This document shows positions 16,889 through 26,536 of a stretch of 64,000 bases of DNA, in pieces (within the stretch, counting starts at the first letter, position 1; the number at the start of each line of letters is the position of its first letter). The translations under genes were made by a program, and so were the position numbers. Location of the stretch: NCBI RefSeq assembly GCF_001595965.1, contig NZ_LOJI01000001.1, positions 464,178 through 528,177 of the forward strand. Direction: 5' to 3'. The notes beneath the pieces are model-generated. The model saw only the letters and a program-made list of their open reading frames with translations. It had not been told where the DNA came from and did not search any database. This DNA is from Polynucleobacter yangtzensis (GTDB lineage: Bacteria; Pseudomonadota; Gammaproteobacteria; Burkholderiales; Burkholderiaceae).

Positions 16889-18631
16889 ATGAAAGCCTCA
16901 CAATCATTTCTCGCCACGCTAAAAGAAGCCCCCTCCGACGCTGAGGTGGTTTCGCACAAACTCATGGTGCGCGCAGGATTAATTCGCAAGCTCAGCGCAG
17001 GCGTCTATAACTATTTACCGCTAGGTTTAAAGGTGATTCGTAAGGTGGAAAACATCATTCGCGAAGAAATGAACCGTGCTGGCGCTATTGAATTGCTGAT
17101 GCCGATGATTCAACCCGCTGAATTATGGCAAGAGACTGGTCGCTGGGAAAAGATGGGTCCAGAGTTGCTCCGCATCAAAGATCGTCATGATCGTGATTTC
17201 TTAATTCAGCCAACTTCTGAAGAAGTGATTACGGATTTGGCTCGCAATGAGATTAAGAGTTACAAACAATTGCCGGTCAACTTTTATCAAATCCAAACTA
17301 AGTTCCGTGATGAGCGTCGCCCTCGTTTTGGCATCATGCGTGGTCGAGAGTTCAGCATGAAAGATGCTTACTCATTCGATCGTGATGTTGAGGGCCTCAA
17401 GAAGTCTTATCAAATCATGTTTGATGCATACACCCGCATCTTCAAGCGTATGGGTCTCCAGTTCCGTGCGGTAACTGCTGACAATGGCGCCATTGGCGGC
17501 TCTGGCAGTCAAGAGTTCCACGTGATTGCCGATACGGGTGAAGATGCGATCGTGTATTGCCCTAATTCTGATTATGCGGCTAATTTGGAAGCAGCGGAAT
17601 CATTGGCTTTGATAGCCAGTCGTGCTGCTGCTTCAGCGGCAATGAGCAAAGTTCCAACGCCTGATAAAACCAATTGCGCTGATGTAGCCAAGTTCTTAAA
17701 TGTTCCGCTTGAATCCACTGTGAAGTCCTTGTTGTTTGCAGCAGATCAAGAGAATGGTCCAACCAAACTCTTTATGTTGTTGGTGCGCGGTGACCATGAG
17801 CTCAATGAAGTAAAGGCCAGCAAGATTCCTGGCATGGCCGAATCTCGTTTTGCTACAGAAGTAGAAATTAAGCAAGCTTGTAATGCACCTGCGGGCTATT
17901 TGGGCCCTGTTGGTGTGAGTGCTGATGTGACCGTTGTTGCTGATCGCACTGTTGCCAATATGGCAGATTTTGTTTGTGGTGCGAATGATGCTGGCCATCA
18001 CTTAACCGGTGTGAACTGGGGTCGTGATTTACCTGAGCCTTTAGTTTTGGATATTCGTAATGCTGTCATTGGTGATCCTTCTCCAGATGGCAAAGGTGTT
18101 GTTGATATTTGCCGCGGCATTGAAGTGGGCCACGTATTCCAATTGGGCACGCGTTATTCAGAGGCGATGGGTTGCACTTACTTGGATCAACAGGGTAAAG
18201 CTCAGCCGATGGTGATGGGTTGTTACGGCATCGGTGTTACGCGTTTGCTTGGTGCTGCAATTGAGCAAGGGCATGATGAGAAGGGCATTATTTGGCCAAT
18301 CTCGATGGCTCCATTTGAAGTGGTGATCTGCCCAATGGGTTACGAAAAGTCAGAAGCAGTGAAAGCCGCGTGCGATCAATTGCATGATGACTTATTGGCC
18401 GCAGGCATTGATGTCATTTTGGATGACCGCAATGAACGTCCAGGTGCGATGTTTGCTGACTGGGAGTTAATCGGAGCGCCGTTCCGTGTAGTCATTGGTG
18501 ATCGTGGTTTGGCGGATTCTCAAGTGGAATTCAAAGGCCGGAATGATGCTGAATCCCAAAACATCCCGCTAGCCGCAATTAAGGCGAAAGTCATTGCTGC
18601 AGTTCAAGCTGCTAAGCAATCGATCGCTTAA
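16889..18631 (+). CDS. proS: Prolyl-tRNA synthetase
   Basis: A 580-residue class II synthetase of the bacterial type: [35 protein letters not shown] at the start, motif 2 around [23 protein letters not shown], an inserted YbaK-like editing domain in the middle (about residues 230-390, [15 protein letters not shown] to VADRTVANM), motif 3 around [18 protein letters not shown] and a C-terminal anticodon-binding domain ([26 protein letters not shown]). It charges tRNA-Pro in the cytoplasm and removes mischarged alanine. Confidence 0.97.
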   Translation: MKASQSFLATLKEAPSDAEVVSHKLMVRAGLIRKLSAGVYNYLPLGLKVIRKVENIIREEMNRAGAIELLMPMIQPAELWQETGRWEKMGPELLRIKDRHDRDFLIQPTSEEVITDLARNEIKSYKQLPVNFYQIQTKFRDERRPRFGIMRGREFSMKDAYSFDRDVEGLKKSYQIMFDAYTRIFKRMGLQFRAVTADNGAIGGSGSQEFHVIADTGEDAIVYCPNSDYAANLEAAESLALIASRAAASAAMSKVPTPDKTNCADVAKFLNVPLESTVKSLLFAADQENGPTKLFMLLVRGDHELNEVKASKIPGMAESRFATEVEIKQACNAPAGYLGPVGVSADVTVVADRTVANMADFVCGANDAGHHLTGVNWGRDLPEPLVLDIRNAVIGDPSPDGKGVVDICRGIEVGHVFQLGTRYSEAMGCTYLDQQGKAQPMVMGCYGIGVTRLLGAAIEQGHDEKGIIWPISMAPFEVVICPMGYEKSEAVKAACDQLHDDLLAAGIDVILDDRNERPGAMFADWELIGAPFRVVIGDRGLADSQVEFKGRNDAESQNIPLAAIKAKVIAAVQAAKQSIA

Positions 18632-18661
18632 GCCATCTCTTAAATTAGCTTTTAGATTTAG

Positions 18662-20044
18662 TTACTTTTTAAAGAGTCCGCCAATACCTTTGGCGGCTCC
18701 TTTTGCAGCCATGGTGGCCATGGTGCGCGCCATTTTCCCGCCCTTGAATTGCTTCATCATGGTTTGCATTTGCTCGAACTGTGCGAGCAGGCGATTGACT
18801 TCTTGAACTTCCACGCCAGAGCCCGCAGCAATACGACGCTTGCGACTGGCTTTCAGTAATTCAGGTTTTCTGCGCTCTTGAGGCGTCATGCTGTCAATAA
18901 TTCCACGCATGCGTGTGGTTTGTTTATCAGCATTACTTAAATTAGTTTTTGAGGCCGCTTGCGCCATTTGACTGGGCAACTTATCCATCAGGCTGGCCAT
19001 GCCACCCATCTTTTGCATCTGCATGAGTTGATCGCGGAAATCCTCAAGATCAAATCCACCTTTAGAAATCTTGCTGGCTAATTTTTCGGCTTTAGCAACA
19101 TCGACATGCTGCTGAGCTTGTTCAACTAAGGCAAGGATATCCCCCATGCCCAGAATACGGTTTGCCATGCGCTCAGCATCAAACGCTTCTAGGCCATCCA
19201 TCTTTTCGGCGACGCCGATAAATTTGAGTGGTACACCAGTAACTTGGCGAACTGAGAGGGCCGCACCACCACGGGAGTCACCGTCTAACTTTGTCAGAAT
19301 CACGCCAGTGAGTGGCAATGCCTCATGGAAAGCCTTGGCGGTATTCACGGCATCTTGGCCGAGCATCGCATCAACTACGAATAAGGTTTCAATTGGATTG
19401 AGGCTAGCATGCAGGGTTTTGATTTCTTGCATGAGCGCTTCATCAATACCAAGGCGACCTGCGGTATCAACGAGCACTACGTCAAAGTAGTGCCGACGAG
19501 CCCAATCTAGGGCGGCGAGCGCAATGTCATTTGGTTTTTGGCTAACATCACTTGGGAAAAATTCAGCACCAACTTGCTTGGTAACAGTTTCTAATTGCTC
19601 AATCGCCGCTGGACGATAGACGTCGCATGAAACGGTGAGAACTTTCTTTTTCTTTTTCTCTTGCAACCATTTTGCTAGTTTGCCAACAGAAGTGGTTTTA
19701 CCGGCACCTTGTAAACCAGCCATCAAGATTACTGCAGGTGGTTGAGTAGCTAAATTGAGTTCACCACTTTGATTGGTGTCGCCCATCATCACTTGGGCAA
19801 GTTCGCGTTGCACTACGCCAACAAGAGCTTGTCCTGGACTTAAGCTCCCAACCACTTCCTCGCCAAGGGCTTTAAATTTAATTTGCTCAAGCAAAGACTT
19901 CACTACTGGAAGCGCTACGTCAGCCTCTAATAGGGCTAAACGGATTTCCCGCAGCATTTCTGCGGTATTGGCTTCAGTAAGGCGGGCTTGGCCCCGCATT
20001 GTTTTAACAACGCGAGATAGGCGGTCGGTGAGGTTTTCTAGCAT
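18662..20044 (-). CDS. ffh: Signal recognition particle protein Ffh
   Basis: A 460-residue SRP54 homologue. The N domain starts MLENLTDRLSRVVKTMRGQARLTE. The G domain carries GLQGAGKTTSVGKLA, DTAGR and TKLDGDSRGGAAL. The C-terminal M domain is methionine-rich (DQLMQMQKMGGMASLMDKLPSQM) with RRKPELLKASRKRRIAAGSGVEVQEVN for 4.5S RNA binding. It targets membrane proteins co-translationally to FtsY and SecYEG. It converges on proS and diverges from the CcsA-like gene. Confidence 0.97.
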   Translation of the reverse strand: MLENLTDRLSRVVKTMRGQARLTEANTAEMLREIRLALLEADVALPVVKSLLEQIKFKALGEEVVGSLSPGQALVGVVQRELAQVMMGDTNQSGELNLATQPPAVILMAGLQGAGKTTSVGKLAKWLQEKKKKKVLTVSCDVYRPAAIEQLETVTKQVGAEFFPSDVSQKPNDIALAALDWARRHYFDVVLVDTAGRLGIDEALMQEIKTLHASLNPIETLFVVDAMLGQDAVNTAKAFHEALPLTGVILTKLDGDSRGGAALSVRQVTGVPLKFIGVAEKMDGLEAFDAERMANRILGMGDILALVEQAQQHVDVAKAEKLASKISKGGFDLEDFRDQLMQMQKMGGMASLMDKLPSQMAQAASKTNLSNADKQTTRMRGIIDSMTPQERRKPELLKASRKRRIAAGSGVEVQEVNRLLAQFEQMQTMMKQFKGGKMARTMATMAAKGAAKGIGGLFKK

Positions 20045-20064
20045 TTATCGATTAGACTTTCCAG

Positions 20065-20913
20065 ATGGATATTTTAGGTTACTCAAGTTACGGATGGCTT
20101 CCTTCCGCACTTTATTTAGTGCTTTTGCTGGTTTTAAGCTTCAAAGCCAAGAGCGGCGTGGAGTCTAGGTTCTCAACAGCCATGGTTCAGGTCGCTATTT
20201 TTGTAATTTTGGTGATTCATGGGATACAGCTTCACGACTCTGTCTTCACTCCGGAGGGCTTTGTATTCGGTTTTGCGCAAGATTTATCCTTAATTGCATG
20301 GGTTGGCCTAGCCTTTTATTGGTTCCAGTCTTGGTTTTTGCCCATCTCCAGTCTGCGTTGGATGGCTCTAATGTTTGCGCTGATTTGCGCATTCCTCCCA
20401 AGTCTATTCCCCGGGGTCTTAATTTCGCCTAAGGCAGTTTCAGATCCTTGGTTCAAAGGCCACTTTGTTGTGGCGACGGTTGCAGTGGGCTTATTGAGTT
20501 TGGCAGCTATGCACGCCATGCTCATGAGCGTGCAAGATCGTGCCTTGCATCGTCAGTTAGCCATTATTCCCAATGGAAGACTAGCTCATTGGTTGGAGGA
20601 TCTTCCACCCTTAATGACTATGGAGAGCCTCCTATTCAACTTGCTCTACGTTGGTTTTGCACTTCTAAGTTTGACGGTCTTCTCTGGTTTGCTCTTTTCT
20701 CAAACTCTGTTTGGTAAACCGTTGGTCTTTGATCACAAAACCATTTTTGCTTTGGTCTCATGGGTCTTGTTTGCAGGACTGCTTTTGGCTCGCTGGCGAG
20801 TAGGTTTGCGCGGTAGAGCTGCAATTCGTTGGGTATTAAGTGCTTACACAGCTTTACTGCTTGCTTATGTAGGCAGTCGCTTTGTGCTTGAAGTTATTTT
20901 GCAGAGAGTGTAA
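20065..20913 (+). CDS. CcsA/YpjD-type cytochrome c assembly family membrane protein
   Basis: A 282-residue protein with about eight hydrophobic segments. It resembles the inner membrane CcsA-like (YpjD/HemX-type) family that is commonly adjacent to ffh in betaproteobacteria. Conserved-looking histidines (VIHGIQLH; FKGHFVVATVAVGLLSLAAMHAMLM; FDHKTIFALVSWVLFAGLLLARW) fit haem-interacting segments. A full haem-lyase role is not supported, because no CcsB partner or WWD motif is visible. Its end overlaps the ribosome site of the next gene, so the two are probably co-translated. Confidence 0.78.
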   Translation: MDILGYSSYGWLPSALYLVLLLVLSFKAKSGVESRFSTAMVQVAIFVILVIHGIQLHDSVFTPEGFVFGFAQDLSLIAWVGLAFYWFQSWFLPISSLRWMALMFALICAFLPSLFPGVLISPKAVSDPWFKGHFVVATVAVGLLSLAAMHAMLMSVQDRALHRQLAIIPNGRLAHWLEDLPPLMTMESLLFNLLYVGFALLSLTVFSGLLFSQTLFGKPLVFDHKTIFALVSWVLFAGLLLARWRVGLRGRAAIRWVLSAYTALLLAYVGSRFVLEVILQRV

Positions 20914-20916
20914 TTC

Positions 20917-21735
20917 TTGTTTAAGTGGATTTTATTAATTGCAGGTGCTGGCCTTGTTTATCTTTGGATTAAAGGTAAAAAGCAGGCTAAGCTCAATGCT
21001 GAAAATCCCCCCAAACCCAGTAAAGATAAGTCTAAGAAGGCTACCGATCCTGAGGTCATGGTGCAGTGTCAATATTGCAAAGTGCATCTTCCGCAACCAG
21101 AAGCAATTGCTTATGACAATCGTTTCTACTGCTCAAAAGAGCATCTTCATGCTCTCGATTCTGAAGGCTGGATTGGTAATGCATATTGGCGCATTTCGCC
21201 TAACCAAGATATCAGACCTGAAAATATTCAGCCTGATCTTGCGGTAATTCATCACATTAGTCTGCCACCTGGCGAATTTAGAAAGCAGGATTCCAGCGGA
21301 TATATCGTGGATTTTTTTCAAAATAAGCTAGACCCAAATCAGCATCCCTATTTTGCGGAAATTGCCGATCAAAAAGTATCAAGCCATTTCTTGATAACAC
21401 GCTCTGGATCGCTGGTGCAGTTCGTATCTACTCGCAAGAAAGCTTGGCATGCTGGGGTTTCTGAGTTTCTTGGTAGAGAAAAGTGCAATGACTTTTCTAT
21501 TGGGATTGAGTTAGAGGGTGATGGTGACACACCATTTGAGGTCGCTCAATACCAAGCCTTAACAAACCTCATACAAAAATTGACAAGCTCATACCCTGAC
21601 TTGCAATTTGCTGGACACAGCGATATTGCTCCTGAGCGTAAAACAGATCCTGGAATAAATTTTGATTGGAAAAAGTTCCAAAAAGAGACAGGAATTTCTG
21701 ACAAAAAACTGCCTTTCGGTTTGGATTCTCGATAG
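20917..21735 (+). CDS. ampD: PP0621-type membrane module fused to AmpD N-acetylmuramyl-L-alanine amidase
   Basis: A 272-residue protein starting at TTG. Residues 4-18 form a membrane anchor followed by GKKQAK (positive, so the rest should be cytoplasmic). Residues 48-77 hold a Cys/His site (CQYCKVHLP, then FYCSKEH) like the small PP0621 family. From about residue 90 it is AmpD: VIHHISLPPGEF, WHAGVSEFLGREKCNDFSIGIELEG and AGHSDIAPERKTDPG, with zinc ligands expected at H112, H234 and D244. AmpD cleaves 1,6-anhydro-muropeptides in cell-wall recycling. Normal AmpD is soluble and about 180-190 residues, so this is a fusion. Confidence 0.88.
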   Translation: MFKWILLIAGAGLVYLWIKGKKQAKLNAENPPKPSKDKSKKATDPEVMVQCQYCKVHLPQPEAIAYDNRFYCSKEHLHALDSEGWIGNAYWRISPNQDIRPENIQPDLAVIHHISLPPGEFRKQDSSGYIVDFFQNKLDPNQHPYFAEIADQKVSSHFLITRSGSLVQFVSTRKKAWHAGVSEFLGREKCNDFSIGIELEGDGDTPFEVAQYQALTNLIQKLTSSYPDLQFAGHSDIAPERKTDPGINFDWKKFQKETGISDKKLPFGLDSR

Positions 21736-21869
21736 GTAAGTTTTGTATGTGAGCGTCCGCTTACTTTTACAGCCTTTGTCTAAAAAGGGCTAAAAAATCC
21801 GCACCAAAATGACCCCAAAATTAGTAGAAAACTTAGTAAAAATACTAATAAATATTTGTCATAAATAGC

Positions 21870-21898
21870 TTACCAAATACTAAATATTTCCCTATACT
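21870..21898 (+). promoter_or_regulatory. Likely sigma70 promoter of nrdAB
   Basis: TTACCA at 21870-21875 and TATACT at 21893-21898 are spaced by 17 bases and lie about 110 bases before the nrdA ATG. The -10 is inside the first NrdR box, consistent with repression by blocking RNA polymerase. Position and spacing are seen directly; activity is inferred. Confidence 0.6.
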
Positions 21899-21935
21899 TA
21901 GTGCCTAATGCACTTCAAGACACTAGATGTAGTGT
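21889..21935. promoter_or_regulatory. Pair of NrdR boxes upstream of nrdA
   Basis: Box 2 is ACACTAGATGTAGTGT at 21920-21935, which matches the NrdR consensus ACACTATATATAGTGT at nearly every position. Box 1, TCCCTATACTTAGTGC at 21889-21904, matches 11 of 16. The box starts are 31 bases apart, three helical turns, as known for NrdR operators. NrdR is the ATP/dATP-sensing repressor of ribonucleotide reductase genes. Its gene is not in this window. Confidence 0.82.
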
Positions 21936-22008
21936 TTGAATCCAGCAATACCCCATTGTTTTTTAACGATATTTTGTCCAAATAACTATATACAGACGCA
22001 GGAGCAAC

Positions 22009-24975
22009 ATGACATACGCTAATCCACAGACAGCAGACCAATCCGCTGGAGCGAATAACCCAGGAATGAGTCCTGCAGGGGCAATGAATCAAGCTCCTTC
22101 CGCCGGCTTTGTGGCTGGTGGTGTTGGTGGCACTCAGGCAACACAATTGTCTGATTACAAAATCATTCGCCGCAACGGTTCCGTTGTTGCTTTTGAACCA
22201 TCCAAAATTGCCATTGCTGTAACCAAAGCATTTTTAGCGGTTAATGGCGGTCAAGGCGCTGCATCTGCACGCGTACGTGAGCAAGTTGAGCAATTGACAC
22301 ATTCTGTTGTGCGCGCATTGTTGCGTAGCCGTCCAAACGGTGGCACTTTCCATATTGAAGATATTCAAGACCAGGTTGAGTTGGCTTTGATGCGCAGCGG
22401 CGAGCACAACGTTGCTCGTGCCTACGTTCTCTATCGTGAGAAGCGCAACCAAGAACGCGCTGCTCAGCAAGAAGTTTCACAAGAAGCACAAACCGCTAAT
22501 CAGGCTGGTGAGTCTGGTATCAAGGTGACGGATAACGGTGTTGAGAAGTGGCTTGATATGGCTGCTTTGCGCACAGTGATTGAGGCTGCTTGTGAAGGCT
22601 TGGGGACACATATTGATGCAACCCCAATCATCACTGAAACCATTAAGAATTTGTATGACGGCGTACCAATGGCACAGGTGTATGACTCCGCGATCTTGGC
22701 ATCCCGCACATTGATTGAAAAAGATCCTGCATACAGCCAAGTAACTGCGCGCATTTTGATGCACGTGATTCGCAAAGAAATCTTGGGCAAAGAAGTACTG
22801 CAAGGCGATATGCAGGCTGAGTACAGCACCTATTTTGCTAAGTACATCAACGAAGGCATTTCCGCTGAATTGTTAGACCCACGCATGCGTGAGTTTGATT
22901 TGCCACGCCTGGCTGCAGCCTTAAATGCTAGCCGCGATTTGCAATTTAACTACCTCGGTTTGCAGACTTTGTATGACCGCTATTTCTTGCACATTGAAGA
23001 CCGTCGCATTGAGATGCCACAGGCTTTCTTTATGCGCGTAGCAATGGGCTTGGCTCTGAATGAGTTGGATCGCGAGCGTCGTGCAATTGAGTTCTATGAA
23101 ATCCTTTCTACATTTGATTTCATGTCCAGCACACCAACATTGTTCAATTCAGCTACAACGCGTCCACAGCTCTCTAGCTGCTACTTGACTACTGTAGATG
23201 ATGACCTTGATGGCATTTACGAAGCATTGAAAGAAAACGCATTGTTGTCTAAGTTTGCCGGTGGTTTGGGCAACGACTGGACTAACGTTCGTGCGTTGGG
23301 AAGTCATATCAAAGGCACTAACGGTAAATCACAAGGTGTTGTGCCATTCTTGAAAGTGGTGAATGACACTGCTGTTGCTGTTAACCAAGGCGGTAAGCGT
23401 AAGGGTGCGGTTTGTGCCTACTTGGAAACATGGCACTTAGATATCGAAGAGTTCTTGGAGTTGCGCAAGAACACAGGTGACGATCGTCGTCGCACCCATG
23501 ACATGAATACCTCTAATTGGATTCCTGACTTGTTCATGAAGCGAGTTATGGAAGGTGGCGATTGGACTTTGTTCTCTCCATCTAATACCCCTGATTTGCA
23601 TGACAAGTTTGGCAAAGCTTTTGAAGAAGCTTATGTTGCTTATGAGCAAAAAGCTGATCGTGGTGAGTTGAAGCCATTCCGCCGCATTCCAGCGCAGCAA
23701 TTGTGGCGCAAGATGCTCGGTATGTTGTTTGAAACTGGCCACCCATGGATCACATTCAAAGATCCTTGCAATATCCGTAGCCCACAGCAGCACATTGGTG
23801 TAGTTCACTCATCTAACCTCTGTACTGAGATCACTCTCAATACAAACGAGACTGAGATTGCGGTTTGTAACTTGGGTTCTGTGAACTTAACCGCTCACAT
23901 GACAACTGATGCCAACGGCAAGATGATTTTGGATCACGAGAAGCTCCAAAGAACAGTTCGCACTGCAATGCGTATGTTGGACAACGTGATTGATATCAAC
24001 TACTACGCAGTAGCTAAAGCTCGCAACTCCAACTTGAAGCATCGCCCAGTTGGTATGGGCATCATGGGCTTCCAGGATTGCTTGCATATGCAACGTATTC
24101 CTTACGCGAGTGATGAAGCGGTGAAGTTTGCTGATTCTTCCATGGAAGCGGTTTGCTACTACGCTTATCAAGCATCCAATGAGTTGGCTGAAGAGCGTGG
24201 CGTTTACAGCACATACAAAGGTTCATTGTGGGATCGCGGTATCCTCCCGCAGGATTCAGTAGCAATGTTGGCAGCTGAGCGTGGCGGTTACGTAGAGGTA
24301 GACAACTCTTCCACTATGGACTGGAGTGGTTTGCGTGCACGTATTAAGCAACACGGCATGCGCAACTCAAACTGCGTAGCGATTGCGCCAACAGCAACGA
24401 TTTCCAACATTATTGGTGTTTCTGCTTGTATCGAGCCTACATTCCAGAACTTGTTCGTGAAATCCAACCTTTCTGGCGAATTCACAGTGGTAAACGAGTA
24501 CTTGGTGCGTGATTTGAAAGATCGCGGCCTCTGGGATGAAGTCATGATTGCTGATTTGAAGTACTTTGACGGTACTTTGTCTAAGATCGATCGCATTCCA
24601 CAAGATTTGCGTGATTTGTATGCAACAGCCTTTGAAGTTGAGCCAACCTGGTTGGTTGAGGCAGCTTCTCGTCGTCAAAAGTGGATTGACCAAGCGCAGT
24701 CATTGAATATCTATATGGCCGGCGCTTCTGGCAAGAAATTGGATGATACCTACAAGTTAGCTTGGTTACGCGGCTTGAAGACGACTTACTACCTCCGCAC
24801 AATGGCTGCTACTCACGTTGAGAAATCAACTGTTGCTAGCGGTCAGTTGAATGCAGTTTCAAGCGGTGGTGGCGTGAACGGTACAGATGCTGCAGCAGCA
24901 CAAGAGGCAGATGGTCCGGTTTGCACAATGCGCCCAGGCGATGCAGGATTTGAAGAATGTGAAGCATGCCAATAA
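22009..24975 (+). CDS. nrdA: Ribonucleoside-diphosphate reductase alpha subunit (class I)
   Basis: A 988-residue large subunit that reduces NDPs to dNDPs. After a Gly/Ala/Gln-rich leader of about 45 residues comes an ATP-cone (YKIIRRNGSVVAFEPSKIAIAVTKAF) that gives allosteric control, and possibly a second degenerate cone (about 155-250). The barrel shows the active-site segments SSCYLTT, NLCTEI and CNLGSVNL, and the C-terminus ends EECEACQ, the redox-relay cysteines. The length fits the Pseudomonas-type NrdA rather than the 761-residue E. coli form. It is preceded by NrdR boxes and followed by nrdB. Confidence 0.96.
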   Translation: MTYANPQTADQSAGANNPGMSPAGAMNQAPSAGFVAGGVGGTQATQLSDYKIIRRNGSVVAFEPSKIAIAVTKAFLAVNGGQGAASARVREQVEQLTHSVVRALLRSRPNGGTFHIEDIQDQVELALMRSGEHNVARAYVLYREKRNQERAAQQEVSQEAQTANQAGESGIKVTDNGVEKWLDMAALRTVIEAACEGLGTHIDATPIITETIKNLYDGVPMAQVYDSAILASRTLIEKDPAYSQVTARILMHVIRKEILGKEVLQGDMQAEYSTYFAKYINEGISAELLDPRMREFDLPRLAAALNASRDLQFNYLGLQTLYDRYFLHIEDRRIEMPQAFFMRVAMGLALNELDRERRAIEFYEILSTFDFMSSTPTLFNSATTRPQLSSCYLTTVDDDLDGIYEALKENALLSKFAGGLGNDWTNVRALGSHIKGTNGKSQGVVPFLKVVNDTAVAVNQGGKRKGAVCAYLETWHLDIEEFLELRKNTGDDRRRTHDMNTSNWIPDLFMKRVMEGGDWTLFSPSNTPDLHDKFGKAFEEAYVAYEQKADRGELKPFRRIPAQQLWRKMLGMLFETGHPWITFKDPCNIRSPQQHIGVVHSSNLCTEITLNTNETEIAVCNLGSVNLTAHMTTDANGKMILDHEKLQRTVRTAMRMLDNVIDINYYAVAKARNSNLKHRPVGMGIMGFQDCLHMQRIPYASDEAVKFADSSMEAVCYYAYQASNELAEERGVYSTYKGSLWDRGILPQDSVAMLAAERGGYVEVDNSSTMDWSGLRARIKQHGMRNSNCVAIAPTATISNIIGVSACIEPTFQNLFVKSNLSGEFTVVNEYLVRDLKDRGLWDEVMIADLKYFDGTLSKIDRIPQDLRDLYATAFEVEPTWLVEAASRRQKWIDQAQSLNIYMAGASGKKLDDTYKLAWLRGLKTTYYLRTMAATHVEKSTVASGQLNAVSSGGGVNGTDAAAAQEADGPVCTMRPGDAGFEECEACQ

Positions 24976-24991
24976 GCGATTCGCTTATTGG
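24969..24991 (+). repeat. Palindromic hairpin spanning the nrdA stop codon
   Basis: CCAATAAGCGA-T-TCGCTTATTGG is a perfect 11-base inverted repeat with one central base. It includes the nrdA TAA (24973-24975). As RNA it would form a stem of about 10 base pairs between nrdA and nrdB. No T-run follows, so it is not a normal terminator; a role in mRNA stability or in the A:B ratio is only inferred. Confidence 0.75.
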
Positions 24992-25019
24992 TGATAAATA
25001 GAAGAATTAGGAGAGAGTT

Positions 25020-26204
25020 ATGTTGAATTGGGAAGAGGAAGTTGCTCCAGCACTGGCGAAAGCTGGTCTTGCGCCGCAGCCGGTTGCAGTGGAGCCACAA
25101 CGTCCGCAGCCAGATCAAATGGCAATGGCGCCACAAGCTGCAGCACCTGCGTCAGTAGCGGCCGCTAATTTATCAGGTGGCGCAGCCATGCGTGTAAACG
25201 CCGCCGACAAGCGCGTGATTAATGCGAAGACTGACGTAAATCAGCTTGTGCCATTTAAGTACAAATGGGCTTGGGAGAAGTATTTGGCAGGTTGCGCAAA
25301 TCACTGGATGCCACAAGAGATCAATATGAACCGCGATATCGCGCTTTGGAAAGATCCAAATGGTCTGACAGAAGACGAGCGTCGCATTATTAAACGCAAT
25401 CTTGGTTTCTTCACAACAGCTGATTCTTTGGCTGCAAACAATATTGTTTTGGGTACTTATCGCCACATTACCGCTCCAGAATGCCGCCAATACCTATTGC
25501 GCCAGGCTTTTGAGGAGGCGATTCACACCCATGCGTACCAATATATTGTGGAATCTTTAGGCTTAGATCAGTCTGAAATCTTTAATGCGTATAACGAGAT
25601 TGAGTCAATTCGCGCTAAAGACCAGTTCTTAATTCCCTTTATCGACGTATTAACAGACCCAAATTTCAAGACTGGCACATTAGAAAACGATCAAAAGTTA
25701 CTTCGTTCGCTGATTGTTTTTGCTTGCGTGATGGAAGGTTTGTTCTTTTATGTTGGTTTTACGCAAATACTTGCAATGGGTCGTCAAAACAAAATGACGG
25801 GTGCTGCTGAGCAGTATCAATACATCCTTCGCGACGAGTCTATGCATTGCAATTTTGGTATCGATTTGATTAATCAAATCAAGCTGGAGAACCCGCAGTT
25901 ATGGACTTCCGCGTTCAAAGACGAGATCAAATCTATCTTCGAAAAAGCGGTCGAATTGGAGTACCGTTACGCTGAAGATACGATGCCTCGCGGAGTGCTC
26001 GGATTGAACGCTCCGATGTTCAAAGGGTACCTAAGATATATTTGTAATCGCAGATGTTTGCAAATAGGACTTGACGCGATGTTCCCAAATGAAGAGAATC
26101 CATTTCCATGGATGTCAGAAATGATTGATCTGAAAAAAGAACGAAACTTTTTTGAGACACGCGTTATTGAGTATCAAACCGGTGGTGCGCTTAGTTGGGA
26201 GTAG
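25020..26204 (+). CDS. nrdB: Ribonucleoside-diphosphate reductase beta subunit (class I)
   Basis: A 394-residue radical-bearing small subunit. The metal and radical site is in [21 protein letters not shown], with E-x2-H-x3-Y giving the iron ligands and the tyrosine. Later ligands are in [14 protein letters not shown] and [13 protein letters not shown]. The C-terminus ends [13 protein letters not shown], the tail that docks on NrdA. The first 55 residues are Ala/Pro/Gln-rich and probably disordered. A strong AGGAGAG ribosome site precedes the ATG, 44 bases after the nrdA stop and just beyond the intercistronic hairpin. Confidence 0.96.
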   Translation: MLNWEEEVAPALAKAGLAPQPVAVEPQRPQPDQMAMAPQAAAPASVAAANLSGGAAMRVNAADKRVINAKTDVNQLVPFKYKWAWEKYLAGCANHWMPQEINMNRDIALWKDPNGLTEDERRIIKRNLGFFTTADSLAANNIVLGTYRHITAPECRQYLLRQAFEEAIHTHAYQYIVESLGLDQSEIFNAYNEIESIRAKDQFLIPFIDVLTDPNFKTGTLENDQKLLRSLIVFACVMEGLFFYVGFTQILAMGRQNKMTGAAEQYQYILRDESMHCNFGIDLINQIKLENPQLWTSAFKDEIKSIFEKAVELEYRYAEDTMPRGVLGLNAPMFKGYLRYICNRRCLQIGLDAMFPNEENPFPWMSEMIDLKKERNFFETRVIEYQTGGALSWE

Positions 26205-26536
26205 TAAGACTGAAGTAAAGCGCACAACTGGCTAAATAGGAGATTAGACGGTTGGATAGTTTTAGAAGTCAGCAAAACCAGACTCAAATCCGAAAACCCT
26301 TGCTCAAGGGTGCCTGGGCTATTCTCTCTATTTTTTCCAGCACATTTAAGAAGCCGTTGTCCTTCGGGGCCACGGCTTTTTTTCCAAGATTCATTAGCGT
26401 GCAGCACTTAGTATCAAGCCGCGCGCCGATGAATGGCTCGCTCGTCAGATCCAAAAGGTTGCAAAACCAGGCGGAAATGAGTGGTCGGGTCTTCTTAATG
26501 TAGTTTGTACTAATCCTCACGTGAAGGAGCATTACT
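26205..26536 (+). other. 332-base gap between nrdB and the histone-like gene
   Basis: The first half is the nrdB trailer and ends in the hairpin terminator at 26351-26383. The second half must hold the promoter of the histone-like gene; I see no convincing -35/-10 pair. A GAAGGAG ribosome site lies at 26523-26529. A track ORF (26252-26503, 83 aa) reads straight through the terminator hairpin and is judged spurious. Confidence 0.6.
26351..26383 (+). terminator. Rho-independent terminator of nrdAB
   Basis: AAGCCGT pairs with ACGGCTT around an inner stem closed by a TTCG tetraloop (TGTCC-TTCG-GGGCC), followed by a run of T to 26383. It lies about 150 bases after nrdB. Confidence 0.85.

Noticed and set aside
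22477-22829. Long antisense ORFs inside nrdA (108-109 aa and others)
   Set aside because: They mirror the codon pattern of nrdA and show no domains or ribosome sites; shadows of a long, well-used gene.
26252-26503. An 83-aa ORF between nrdB and the histone-like gene, with AGGAG upstream
   Set aside because: It reads straight through a strong terminator hairpin and has no recognisable composition or family; most likely chance.
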